From: Acidobacteriaceae bacterium
GTDB taxonomy: Bacteria; Acidobacteriota; Terriglobia; Terriglobales; Acidobacteriaceae
Reading direction: 5' to 3'
NCBI GenBank assembly: GCA_003134855.1
Contig: PLCS01000009.1
Location: forward strand, 142,327 to 206,326
DNA length: 64,000 bases
Shown here: piece by piece, positions 40,121 to 48,198 of the stretch
How positions within the stretch are numbered: position 1 is the stretch's first letter
Layout: every line of letters begins with the position of its first letter
Program-made: the position numbers and the translations under genes
The notes under the pieces: generated by a model
Told to the model about the DNA's origin: nothing
The model's database searches: none
The model's input: only the letters and a program-made list of their open reading frames with translations

Positions 40121-42091
40121 ATGATCCGTTTCCTGCAGAGAGACAATCGCGTAACAAAGGCTTTTTTTGTTATCATCATCGCCGCCGCCTCGGTGGGCAT
40201 GGTGATCTATCTGATTCCCGGCCTCACCGGCATGGGAGCCTCCACCGCCGACACCTTCGCCGCGATCTACCCCCACTGGTATAGCCGTTTGCTCTCCTCG
40301 GGCGTAACGATCAGCAAGCAGGCGGTCAGCCAGCGCGCCAGCCGGGAGTTGCAGCAACGGTATCCCCAATACGCCGGCAATCCGCAGATCGAGCGCATGA
40401 TCGAGCAGCAAGTTGGCCAGCAATTGGTGCAGCAGCAGGTTTTGCTGATCGAGGCCGAGAAGCTGGGCATCCAGGCCACAGACGACGATGTGGCCCAGTT
40501 TCTGCACCAGGGCCAGTTTGGCGAATACCTCTTTCCCAACGGCCAGTACATCGGCGCCGACCGCTACTCCGATTTCGTTGCCAGACAGTTCAATATGCCG
40601 GTCCCGGCGTTTGAGCTGGAGGTGAAGAAGGATATTCTCATCCGCCGCCTGGAGGCGCTCATTGCCGGCGGGGCGACGGTGGGCGATGCCGAGGTTCGCG
40701 ACGCTTATCGCAAGCAAAACGTCAAGATCAAGTTCGACTATGCGGTCATCACCCCCGACGATCTGCGCAAAGCCATCAATCCCTCGGACAGCGAGCTGGC
40801 CGGCTTCTTTCAGAAAAACGCCGCGCGCTATGCCACGGCGGTGCCGGAAGAGCGCAAGATCACCTACTTTGCCGTGAGTCCCAACGAGATTCCCGGCGGC
40901 GTTCCGCAGGTCAGCCAGCAGGAGATCCAGCAGTACTTCGCCCAGCACCAGGCCGACTACTCGGTACCGGAGCAGGCCCGTTCGCGGCATATTCTGATCA
41001 AGGTTGCGCCCGGCGCCGACGCCAAGACCGATGCCGCGGCCAAGGCGAAGGCCGAAGGACTGCTCAAGCAGATTCAGGGTGGCGCGAACTTTGCCGAACT
41101 AGCCAAGCAGAACTCCGATGACCCCGGCAGCAAGGAGAAGGGCGGCGAATTAGGCTTTGCCCGCCGCGGCATGATGGTGCCGGAGTTCGACAACGCCATC
41201 TTCACCCAGAAGATCGGCGACACGAAGATCGTGAAGAGCCAGTTCGGCTATCACATCGTGCAGGTTGAGGAGCGGCAGGCGGCGCACGCGCAGTCGATCA
41301 GCGAAGTCCTGCCCACCATCCAGATGACGCTGATTCGCCAGAAGCTGGCCGCAACCGAGGAGAACTTTGCGCGGACGCTCACCTCCGAGGCCATCAAGAA
41401 CGGCCTGGAGAAGACCGCCGCGGCCCATCATCTGGAAGTAGCCACGACGCCGCTGGTTGGCGCGCGGGGCGTGATCTCCGCCTTCGCCGACTCCTCCCAG
41501 ATCCTCGGCAGGGCCTTCGAGTCCAAGCAGGGCGATCCGCCGCAGTACGCCACCACCGGCGAGGGCTACGCCATCTTCCAGGTCACCGGCGTCGCTCCGG
41601 CCCATGCGCCCGCCTTTGCCGATTGGAAGAGCCGTGTTGCCGACGACTATCGCGAACAGGTGCTCCCCACCATGCTCAGCTTGAAAACCCAACAGCTGGC
41701 AAACAAGGCCAAGGCCGAAGGCGATCTGGCCAAGGCCGCCAAGGAAACGGGCGCGACTTTCAAGACCAGCGAGCTGGTGGGCGAGAGCGGCCAGGTACCT
41801 GACGTCGGTCAGATTGGCCAGGTTGCGCCGCAACTCTTCGACCTCTCTCTGGGCAACATCAGCGGTCCCATCAACACCGGGCGTACGGGCGTGGTGGCCA
41901 AGCTGACGGACAAGCAGGAGCCCGGCGCGGACGAGATTGCCAAGAACTTTGACCAGTTCAAGGATCAGATGCTTCAGCAGCGCCGCGGCGACGCCTTCAA
42001 CATCTTCCTGAGCACGCTGATGGACGAGTACAAGAAGCACAACCGCATCCTGATTCCCAAGGCAAAGACCGAAGAAGCTCCGGCCACTTAA
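40121..42091 (+). CDS. ppiD: PpiD/SurA-like peptidyl-prolyl isomerase, membrane-anchored chaperone
   Basis: The 656-residue protein has one N-terminal membrane helix (AFFVIIIAAASVGMVIYLIPG), a SurA_N-like helical domain (about residues 60-230), a parvulin domain (about 285-385: ARSRHILIKVAPG, FAELAKQNSDDPGSKEKGGE, LGFARRGMMVPEFDNAIF, VKSQFGYHIVQVEE) and a C-terminal SurA-like half that pairs with the N-domain in PpiD. It would be tethered in the inner membrane with the chaperone body in the periplasm, helping outer-membrane and secreted proteins fold. It ends before a 19-bp perfect terminator stem. Confidence 0.9.
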   Translation: MIRFLQRDNRVTKAFFVIIIAAASVGMVIYLIPGLTGMGASTADTFAAIYPHWYSRLLSSGVTISKQAVSQRASRELQQRYPQYAGNPQIERMIEQQVGQQLVQQQVLLIEAEKLGIQATDDDVAQFLHQGQFGEYLFPNGQYIGADRYSDFVARQFNMPVPAFELEVKKDILIRRLEALIAGGATVGDAEVRDAYRKQNVKIKFDYAVITPDDLRKAINPSDSELAGFFQKNAARYATAVPEERKITYFAVSPNEIPGGVPQVSQQEIQQYFAQHQADYSVPEQARSRHILIKVAPGADAKTDAAAKAKAEGLLKQIQGGANFAELAKQNSDDPGSKEKGGELGFARRGMMVPEFDNAIFTQKIGDTKIVKSQFGYHIVQVEERQAAHAQSISEVLPTIQMTLIRQKLAATEENFARTLTSEAIKNGLEKTAAAHHLEVATTPLVGARGVISAFADSSQILGRAFESKQGDPPQYATTGEGYAIFQVTGVAPAHAPAFADWKSRVADDYREQVLPTMLSLKTQQLANKAKAEGDLAKAAKETGATFKTSELVGESGQVPDVGQIGQVAPQLFDLSLGNISGPINTGRTGVVAKLTDKQEPGADEIAKNFDQFKDQMLQQRRGDAFNIFLSTLMDEYKKHNRILIPKAKTEEAPAT

Positions 42092-42125
42092 TTGGAAAAC
42101 TCGCTGTAAACGGCAGGAAACAAAA

Positions 42126-42168
42126 GCGAAAAAGGCCCGCATCCGGGATGGATGCGGGCCTTTTTCGC
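42126..42168. terminator. Bidirectional intrinsic terminator, 19-bp perfect stem
   Basis: The arms GCGAAAAAGGCCCGCATCC and its exact complement flank a loop GGGAT. The A-run on the left and the T-run on the right make it functional on both strands. It separates ppiD (plus) from the convergent rpoZ gene (minus). Confidence 0.92.
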
Positions 42169-42237
42169 TCTCAGAAATGCTGGTGAAGGCGAGGAAGCTG
42201 TAGGCCTGATGCGGCTCAGTGGCTGACACCTGACGGG

Positions 42238-42462
42238 CTATGCCGCTGGTTTCAGGCTCTTTACGCTGACCTGCGGAACGGCGGGATGAAGATTTTCCAT
42301 GAGGGTGACGTGGGTGCCCAGGTATTGCAGCACATCGTTGATGGAATCTTCAAAGCGCGAGCCGGTTTTGTGGGTGGCCTTGACCCCTTTGGCGACCAAT
42401 TGGCAGACTTCAAAGCGGTTCATTCCCTGCGACAGCGCGCGGTGTATCTTGTCGGAACGCAT
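42238..42462 (-). CDS. rpoZ: RNA polymerase omega subunit
   Basis: The ATG has CGGAG seven bases upstream. The 74-residue protein fits the omega fold: SQGMNRFEVCQLVAKGVKAT, then a basic turn and RFEDSINDVLQYLG, where omega usually has ARQI and INNAL-type helices. It binds beta-prime and helps RNA polymerase assembly; in some bacteria it forms part of the ppGpp site. It is less conserved than in proteobacteria, so the call rests on motif order and length. Confidence 0.8.
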   Translation of the reverse strand: MRSDKIHRALSQGMNRFEVCQLVAKGVKATHKTGSRFEDSINDVLQYLGTHVTLMENLHPAVPQVSVKSLKPAA

Positions 42463-42644
42463 GACTTTACTCCGGTCAATGGGTAGTTGTAGCGTGCGGT
42501 GCGGAACTCGTCAGAAGCGGTGGGACGGCGGCAGTCGAGCAGGCGATTTTCGTTCAAGATCAGGTCTGATGATTCACTCTATATTCATTGTACGCCCGAA
42601 TCGGTTGCAGCGCCGACGGGAATTGCGCCCCCACCCTTCCCCAT

Positions 42645-42810
42645 GAAAGTAGTGCGCGTCAGGCTACCGGTTTTCGCAAACTGTGAAGCTATCTGTCCCC
42701 GGTTTACCCCCAAAGTGAGCAGCTACAGGTCACCGGTTTCGGAGAAAGTGGTGCTCTGTAGCTGTCCGGTTTTGCATGAAATGGTGATCTGAGGCGCTAC
42801 GGTTTTCTAT
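42645..42810 (+). repeat. Five degenerate tandem repeats, period 33-34 bp
   Basis: Units begin near 42645, 42677, 42711, 42744 and 42778. The consensus is approximately GAAAGTGGTG, then CTGTAGCT, then CCGGTTTTC. Each unit shares a GAAAGTG-like head and a CCGGTTT-like tail, with varied middle. There is no spacer between units, so it is not a CRISPR array. Repeats of this form occur at the ends of IS21-type elements, to which transposase binds, but no transposase gene is present here. Confidence 0.75.
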
Positions 42811-42925
42811 GAATCGGCTGCAAATACGTCATCAAAAATTTTGAACTCGTCCCGGATGGCGGGACTCCGGGGTGTTTGAGGGCGAAGATTTGGCGCCTTT
42901 TTCAAACTATGGTTGGTCAAGTTTT

Positions 42926-43013
42926 GTCAGGGGTCAGGGGTCAGGGGTCAGGGACTAGGGACCAGGGACCAGGGACTAGGGCAGGGACTAGGGACTAGTG
43001 ACTTGGGGTCAGG
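42926..43013 (+). repeat. Short-period satellite (GGGGTCA / GGGACTA units)
   Basis: Units GGGGTCA, GGGACTA and GGGACCA of 7-8 bases are repeated about ten times in a row. The same GGGGTCAGGG motif occurs inside the extra segment of lipB (20380-20395). It looks like slippage-prone simple sequence. Confidence 0.8.
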
Positions 43014-43340
43014 ATGACCTGGGCCGGGGTGAGGCCGTTTCCGGGTTTCGGACGCGAGACGCTCGATACGGAGGGAGGCGGGGGTTTCAACTCCCGCAAA
43101 CCTCCATCCGCCGTATTTTGGAAATCAATCCACGCGGCGAAGCCGCGCTCAAACCCCTACCCTTGAAACCTGTTTGTTCGACCCTCCGGCCAACGCCCCA
43201 CTACCCGTTAGGCGAGAAGAGCCCTTCCGACAAACCGACTTTTCGGGAGTAAATATTTGTTGACTGAATCTTTTGAGCTTTCCCAGGCCCCAGAAGCGTG
43301 ATCTGGACCGTCCGTCAGAACCGGATTATATTATGGATGA

Positions 43341-44693
43341 ATGGGAAACAGGGCGAGTTTAAGGCTTGGCAATATCGTCTTTGAGACCTGGAAAGATCAA
43401 GTCGATGACTCGATCATGGCCTTATTCAGCGAGTCCGAAAAGCGAATTCAGCAAATCACGCCAGATCCGGACGATGAGCCTCTCGACGACGATGATGAGC
43501 CATCGACATTGCTGAGGGTCGAGTATGCCACGAATATAAAGGTTTTGATGAAACGCCTCGACTTCGTAGGATTTACCTTGAATACGTGCCGCCAGATGTT
43601 CGATATCGCAAAGACAAAGGAGATTAGAGATCGCAAGAGGTGGATTGAAGACCACAATGCGAATTTTGGGGACGAGGCCAAGAAACAGCAAAATGAGTAT
43701 TACTCAACACGTATCAATCTACTGTCCCAAGCAGATGCGGACACGTGGCTCTTGGAGCTTCGACAGGCGTTTTTAGCTCCCCCTGATGCCGATCCGGGTG
43801 AGCTCTCAGAACTCGCGAACTCGCTTAGGCCCGGAGGGCTGCCTCACTTCCTGAATCCGAGGTTCCCAGAAGCCTACGACGAAAGGTTTCGGCTTCGATT
43901 TGAACTCGAAGCTTTACAGACCGGAGAGGCCGTACTCGATATTTCTGATTTGGTGGATTACGGGTACTGCTCACCCTCGGACCCTCTTTCATCCTGGGCG
44001 CGGGAATGGGTCCAGACAAGAGACAGGGAGGCGCTTCACTTGATAGTCCTAACGGAGGGATCCAGCGACAAGTTTGTCCTGGAGTCAGCTCTTCGCGTCC
44101 TCCGTCCAGAGCTGACCGAGTATATATCTTTCATGGATTTTGCTGCGTTCAAGGTAGAGGGCGGCGCGTCCTTCCTCGCGAATATGGTTCGGTCGTTTGC
44201 TGGCGCAGGCATACGTGATCGGATTGTGGCCATCTTCGATAACGACACCGCTGGATGTTCGGCACAAAGCATGTTATCGAAACAGGACCTCCCAGTGAAC
44301 ATCAAGGTAATGCGTTATCCGGACATTGTGCTTGCCCGAAATTATCCGACGCAAGGCCCCTCGGGAGATGTGACCATGGACGTAAACGGCTCTGCCGCGA
44401 GCATTGAACTCTATCTGGGGCGTGATGTGCTCGCCGAACCAAACGGTGCCTTAGTGCCGGTACAGTGGAAGGCTCTCGATCCAATCATGAAACGCTACCA
44501 AGGTGAGGTCGTGAGAAAGAGAGGGTGTATAACCCGATTCTCCGAGAAACTCCTTAAGTTCGAACGATCCAGTGAGACTTCCGATTTGTCCGACTGGAGG
44601 GATCTCGGAACGATTATCGACGCGATTTGCTCCGCATTCGAGGATTCAGATCGGGAGTTCCTTCTCGACGAGGCTAACTGGGCCGCATCCTGA
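43341..44693 (+). CDS. HEPN/Toprim-type protein, putative defence nuclease component
   Basis: The 450-residue protein begins MGNRASLRLGNIVFETWKD, the N-terminal type called HEPN/Toprim-associated domain. Residues about 235-345 form a Toprim domain: the conserved Glu in LIVLTEGSSDKFVLESAL and the DxD pair in RIVAIFDNDTAGCSA. This resembles the nuclease half of OLD-like proteins, but no ATPase domain is present. I do not see a classical R-x4-H HEPN motif. A TATATT box ends 9 bp before the ATG, so the mRNA may be leaderless. The next gene is a predicted nuclease 103 bp away. Base composition is lower in GC than in core genes. A role in phage or plasmid defence is inferred from domain type and context. 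Confidence 0.8.
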   Translation: MGNRASLRLGNIVFETWKDQVDDSIMALFSESEKRIQQITPDPDDEPLDDDDEPSTLLRVEYATNIKVLMKRLDFVGFTLNTCRQMFDIAKTKEIRDRKRWIEDHNANFGDEAKKQQNEYYSTRINLLSQADADTWLLELRQAFLAPPDADPGELSELANSLRPGGLPHFLNPRFPEAYDERFRLRFELEALQTGEAVLDISDLVDYGYCSPSDPLSSWAREWVQTRDREALHLIVLTEGSSDKFVLESALRVLRPELTEYISFMDFAAFKVEGGASFLANMVRSFAGAGIRDRIVAIFDNDTAGCSAQSMLSKQDLPVNIKVMRYPDIVLARNYPTQGPSGDVTMDVNGSAASIELYLGRDVLAEPNGALVPVQWKALDPIMKRYQGEVVRKRGCITRFSEKLLKFERSSETSDLSDWRDLGTIIDAICSAFEDSDREFLLDEANWAAS

Positions 44694-44796
44694 TTCGAAG
44701 ATAACCGATAAAGTCAACGGGAAGCACGCTCTGATTGTCCCTGAAGTTCACTTTCTACGTTCGTTCAGTGTTCAAATTGTTGCGGATTGGAGCACT

Positions 44797-46023
44797 ATGC
44801 TCGCAAGACACAAAGTATGGCTATTGCCGCTCTTCCGGAAAACTCGAGAGTTGCACGCTAAGCCACTGGAGAAGCGGCTGCTGGCACTGGAAATACAAGA
44901 ACAACTTCTTTATCGAATCGGACGGGCGGAGCACCAAATTCGGAAGATCCGCGAGGGTAACAAGAACATCAAACGGGCTCTAGCCCAACCTGGGGCTTCC
45001 AGAGAGGTCGCCCGAAAGGCAAAGGCAAAGAATCAAGCTGGTCACGAGAGGATTGAGCGGCAACAGACCTTGATTTCAGTATTGCGATCAATCGGAGATT
45101 CTATTGCATTTGTATATGGAGATCGCTGGGATTTAAAGCAAATGGTGCAGAAAGAGAATTCGGGCTTCTTGACCGGCAAACGCGGAGCCCGTTTGGAGCG
45201 CAGCATTTTCAGAAAAGCGTTTGAGATCGGCGCAACCGTAGTGCTCAACGATCTTACCCACACCCTGCGGCACGGAGACATTGCTGTATTCCGCCCCGAT
45301 CTCTGGCCGGACGGGGGGAGCCCATGCCTCTTAATCGAGGTGAAATCGGGACGTGGTGGAGACGCAGCGCGCGCATCCCGTCAGATGACTGCCACTAAGC
45401 ATATGATTGATTATCTCTCTACTGACAAGAGAGAGACCGAGAATGGCTCATGGCGGCGCATATCCGCACGTCAGGTACCCCAATATCACTTCTCCGACGC
45501 AACGCGCTTAATGTGTAATTTGCCTCACGTGGGTTGGCTGGTGAAAGAGGTAGAGCCCGGTCTGCACTACGCTTTGATCGATAGTGCCTACAACCAATCG
45601 TCCCTTGACGCAGTATTTGGAGATGTCTTCCGCCGGGGAAAGCTCTTCATGATAAGCGTAAATGACATTAAGAATTACGCGCTCGCGTATTACCCATTTC
45701 CTCTGAGCATCGAAGACCCGGAGGCACTTTTCCGCTTCTATAACGGGGAATTCGTGATGTTCGTAATTGTAGATCTGGAGCAGGTGAACGAAAGGCTAGC
45801 TAAGTATTCTCTGCAAGTGACACCGAGCGGCAATGATGAGTATCCGTGGAGGGTTTCTCCCACTGGAGTCGACGCGCCAAACGATGAGGATATCTCTTAT
45901 GTGGGGTATCACCCCATTTGGCGGCTCGCGGCGGAGTTTCTACGTTTGGATTGGCTGTTGGACAACATTGTAGCGGGGGCTTGGAGGGAGGTCATCGTGC
46001 AACATCTGAACGGTGAATCGTAG
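44797..46023 (+). CDS. Predicted PD-(D/E)xK-type nuclease, unknown family
   Basis: I chose the ATG at 44797, with TTGGAG four bases upstream; the frame is open back to 44572 but that part overlaps the previous gene. The protein has about 408 residues. The N-terminal third is helical and charged (EKRLLALEIQEQLLYRIGRA, IRKIREGNKNIKRAL), likely a coiled coil. The middle has a nuclease-like core: GDIAVFRPDLW followed after a short loop by CLLIEVKSGRGG, that is D-x(n)-E-x-K, and a helix with RQMTATKHMIDYL. The C-terminal half is without known motifs. It could be a restriction-like effector or partner of the HEPN/Toprim protein. I do not recognise a named family. Confidence 0.72.
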   Translation: MLARHKVWLLPLFRKTRELHAKPLEKRLLALEIQEQLLYRIGRAEHQIRKIREGNKNIKRALAQPGASREVARKAKAKNQAGHERIERQQTLISVLRSIGDSIAFVYGDRWDLKQMVQKENSGFLTGKRGARLERSIFRKAFEIGATVVLNDLTHTLRHGDIAVFRPDLWPDGGSPCLLIEVKSGRGGDAARASRQMTATKHMIDYLSTDKRETENGSWRRISARQVPQYHFSDATRLMCNLPHVGWLVKEVEPGLHYALIDSAYNQSSLDAVFGDVFRRGKLFMISVNDIKNYALAYYPFPLSIEDPEALFRFYNGEFVMFVIVDLEQVNERLAKYSLQVTPSGNDEYPWRVSPTGVDAPNDEDISYVGYHPIWRLAAEFLRLDWLLDNIVAGAWREVIVQHLNGES

Positions 46024-46599
46024 CTAGGCGTTCTGCCGCAAATGACGTGTTTACAATCTACCGGTCGGGACGACGAACATCGATTCCGCGCGATTCTCAG
46101 TATTACTCCCACCAATCGCCGTTCCGTCCAGGCAGAAATCCACCCCAGAATCGCCGGGAACCCGCTGGGCGCCTCACCATCGATTGGCCTTCTGAGCGAA
46201 GCGCATCAGAGAAGATCAACGAAAGGCCCGTGGCACAAGCCACTTTGATTGTATGTCTGCCTTCAGGAGCCTGAAGGCCCCTGCTCCCTTCGTCGCTCAG
46301 GGGCTGAAGCCAGACGTTTGTTTTGTTGCACTTGCGGTACGACTGAACTCCCACCTCATCAATGAAGACCTGTCCCTTCACCCCAGCGAGCAAAAATCGC
46401 TCGCCGGGGACCCCGAGTCGATGGGGACCCCGGTGAAGTCGTGCCCTGACACATAGTGGATTGATGAAATACGCTATAGTGTTCAGGCTGTATGATTTGT
46501 AATTGCTCCTGGACAAGAGCGGGCGATGACGCCCGCACGACAGCCGGTCTGGAGACCGGCGCTACATTCCAGCCAATTTCTTTGAGGAGAGTGCAAGTC
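46024..46599. other. Non-coding stretch with palindromic repeats before the GH39 gene
   Basis: No convincing gene lies here. It includes GAAGACCTGTCC (46363-46374), the inverted 37-bp element (46379-46415), another GGGGACCCCGG block (about 46424), and a repeat with GGGCG/CGCCC and GCCGGTCT-GG-AGACCGGC (46524-46558) just before the ribosome site of the GH39 gene. Confidence 0.6.
46379..46415 (-). repeat. 37-bp palindromic element, inverted copy
   Basis: On the minus strand it begins CGGGGTCCCC, carries stem GCGAGC/GCTCGC with loop GATTTTT, and ends TGGGGTG. By eye all 37 bases equal the copy at 38312-38348. Next to it is the string GAAGACCTGTCC, which is the loop region of the other variant of the family. 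Confidence 0.88.
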
Positions 46600-48198
46600 A
46601 TGTTCAGATCAGTTCAGCGGCGGCTTTCAATCCTGGCCATTGGTTTCTTTGTGGCTTTGTCTGCCTTGTCTCTTGCGGCTCAATCGCAGCAGGCTACCTC
46701 CCGAACCATCGTCGTGAATCTCAAGGATTCGACGGGGCCTGTGGATCGCTTCTTCGATTTGTCGGTTGGCTCTGATTATCCCGGCACGCTGATTCGTGAT
46801 GACAGCCAGGCTCAACTCAAGCTCGCTGTGGATGAACTCGGCTTTCGCTACATCCGCTTTCATGCGATTTTTCACGACGTGCTGGGAACCGTGCGCGTCG
46901 AAGATGGCAAGACCGTCTACAACTGGACAAAGATCGACCAGCTTTATGACGACTTGCTGGCCCGGCACATCAAGCCTTTTGTCGAACTCGGTTTCTCGCC
47001 GAAGGCGCTTGCCACGTCGCAGAACAGCATCTTTTATTGGAACGGAAACACGTCGCACCCGAAACCGGAAGGCTGGCGCGACCTGGTCGATGCTTATATC
47101 CGGCACATTGAGGAGCGCTACGGAAGAGATGAAGTGCGCACGTGGTTTTTCGAAGTGTGGAACGAGCCCAACCTATCGGGATTCTGGGAAGGAGGCGATC
47201 AGAAAGCTTACTTCGAGCTCTACGATCTGACCGCGAAGACGATCAAGTCCTTTGACCCTGCGTTGCGGGTGGGAGGACCGAGCACTGCCGGAGCGGCATG
47301 GGTTCCCGAGTTTCTCGCCCATGTGAAGCAGAGCGGCGCCCCTATTGACTTCGTGACAACGCACACCTATGGCGTGCAAGGCGGATTTCTCGATGAAGAA
47401 GGGAAATCCGATACCAAGCTCGATCCATCCCCCGACGCGATCATCGGAGACGTTCGGCGTGTGCGCAAAGAAATCTCGGCTTCACCGTTTCCGGAGCTTC
47501 CGCTGTACTTTACCGAGTGGAGCACGAGTTATACGCCGCGCGACCCGGTACACGATTCCTATATCAGCGCGCCCTACATCCTGACCAAGCTCAAAGCCAG
47601 TCAGGGATTGGCGCAAGGAATGAGCTACTGGACCTACACCGATCTGTTTGAAGAACCCGGACCTCCGACGGCGGCGTTTCAAGGAGGATTCGGCTTGCTG
47701 AACCCTCAAGGCATTCGCAAGCCGGCGTTCTTCGCGTACAAGTACCTTCACGCGCTTCAGGGCGAAAGCCTCAAGACGAGCGATCCGCAGGCAATGCTGT
47801 CCACCCAGGGTGGAAACGTCACGGCTGTGATTTGGGACTTTGAGCAGCCGGACCAAAAGGTGAGCAATCGACCCTTTTATACAAAGCTGATTCCCTCCCA
47901 TGCGGCGGCGCCCGTCGAGTTGCAGGTAACGCATCTTGCGCCGAATGCCGCTTATCGCCTGAAAATACATCGCACCGGCTATCACGCCAACGATGCTGAT
48001 TCCGCATACATCGAGATGGGCTCTCCCAAAGAGCTGAGCGCGGCACAGATCGCGCATTTGAACGAGCTGACCCGCGATCTTCCGGAGACCGGCAAGGTTG
48101 TGCATAGCGGACCTACGGGCACGGTCGAGCTGACTGTGCCGATGAATAGCAACGACATTGTGCTCGTCAAGCTGCAACGCACGCAGGGGAGCAAATGA
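46600..48198 (+). CDS. Secreted GH39-family glycosidase (beta-xylosidase-like)
   Basis: The ATG at 46600 follows TGAGGAGA. The product has 532 residues, with a signal peptide (LSILAIGFFVALSALSLAAQ). The catalytic barrel shows GH39 landmarks: YIRFHAIFHDVLG, the acid/base Glu in FFEVWNEPNLSGFW, HTYGVQGGFLDEE and the nucleophile Glu in LPLYFTEWSTSY. A C-terminal beta-sandwich follows (residues about 430-530). GH39 enzymes cut beta-xylosides and related links in plant polysaccharides. Its stop overlaps the GH42 start (ATGA), so both enzymes are made together, presumably for hemicellulose or galactoside breakdown outside the cytoplasm. Confidence 0.9.
   Translation: MFRSVQRRLSILAIGFFVALSALSLAAQSQQATSRTIVVNLKDSTGPVDRFFDLSVGSDYPGTLIRDDSQAQLKLAVDELGFRYIRFHAIFHDVLGTVRVEDGKTVYNWTKIDQLYDDLLARHIKPFVELGFSPKALATSQNSIFYWNGNTSHPKPEGWRDLVDAYIRHIEERYGRDEVRTWFFEVWNEPNLSGFWEGGDQKAYFELYDLTAKTIKSFDPALRVGGPSTAGAAWVPEFLAHVKQSGAPIDFVTTHTYGVQGGFLDEEGKSDTKLDPSPDAIIGDVRRVRKEISASPFPELPLYFTEWSTSYTPRDPVHDSYISAPYILTKLKASQGLAQGMSYWTYTDLFEEPGPPTAAFQGGFGLLNPQGIRKPAFFAYKYLHALQGESLKTSDPQAMLSTQGGNVTAVIWDFEQPDQKVSNRPFYTKLIPSHAAAPVELQVTHLAPNAAYRLKIHRTGYHANDADSAYIEMGSPKELSAAQIAHLNELTRDLPETGKVVHSGPTGTVELTVPMNSNDIVLVKLQRTQGSK

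Larger units (their letters stand above)
42463..43340. other. Repeat-rich non-coding stretch before the HEPN/Toprim cassette
   Basis: No gene can be supported in these 878 bp. The stretch holds five 33-34 bp tandem repeats (42645-42810), a simple 7-8 bp satellite (42926-43013) and a possible promoter (TGGACC at 43304, 17-bp spacer, TATATT at 43327) right before the next gene. These features suggest a hot spot for insertion and rearrangement. Confidence 0.6.

Noticed and set aside
42645-42810. Possible CRISPR array
   Set aside because: The units follow each other directly without spacers, they differ from each other, and no cas gene is nearby.
43341-44693. Calling this gene an OLD-family (ATPase plus Toprim) nuclease
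   Set aside because: No Walker A/B or ABC signature is present N-terminal to the Toprim motifs.
46103-46516. 137-codon minus-strand frame before the GH39 gene
   Set aside because: It runs through the 37-bp repeat and other palindromes, has no protein-like motif and no ribosome site.
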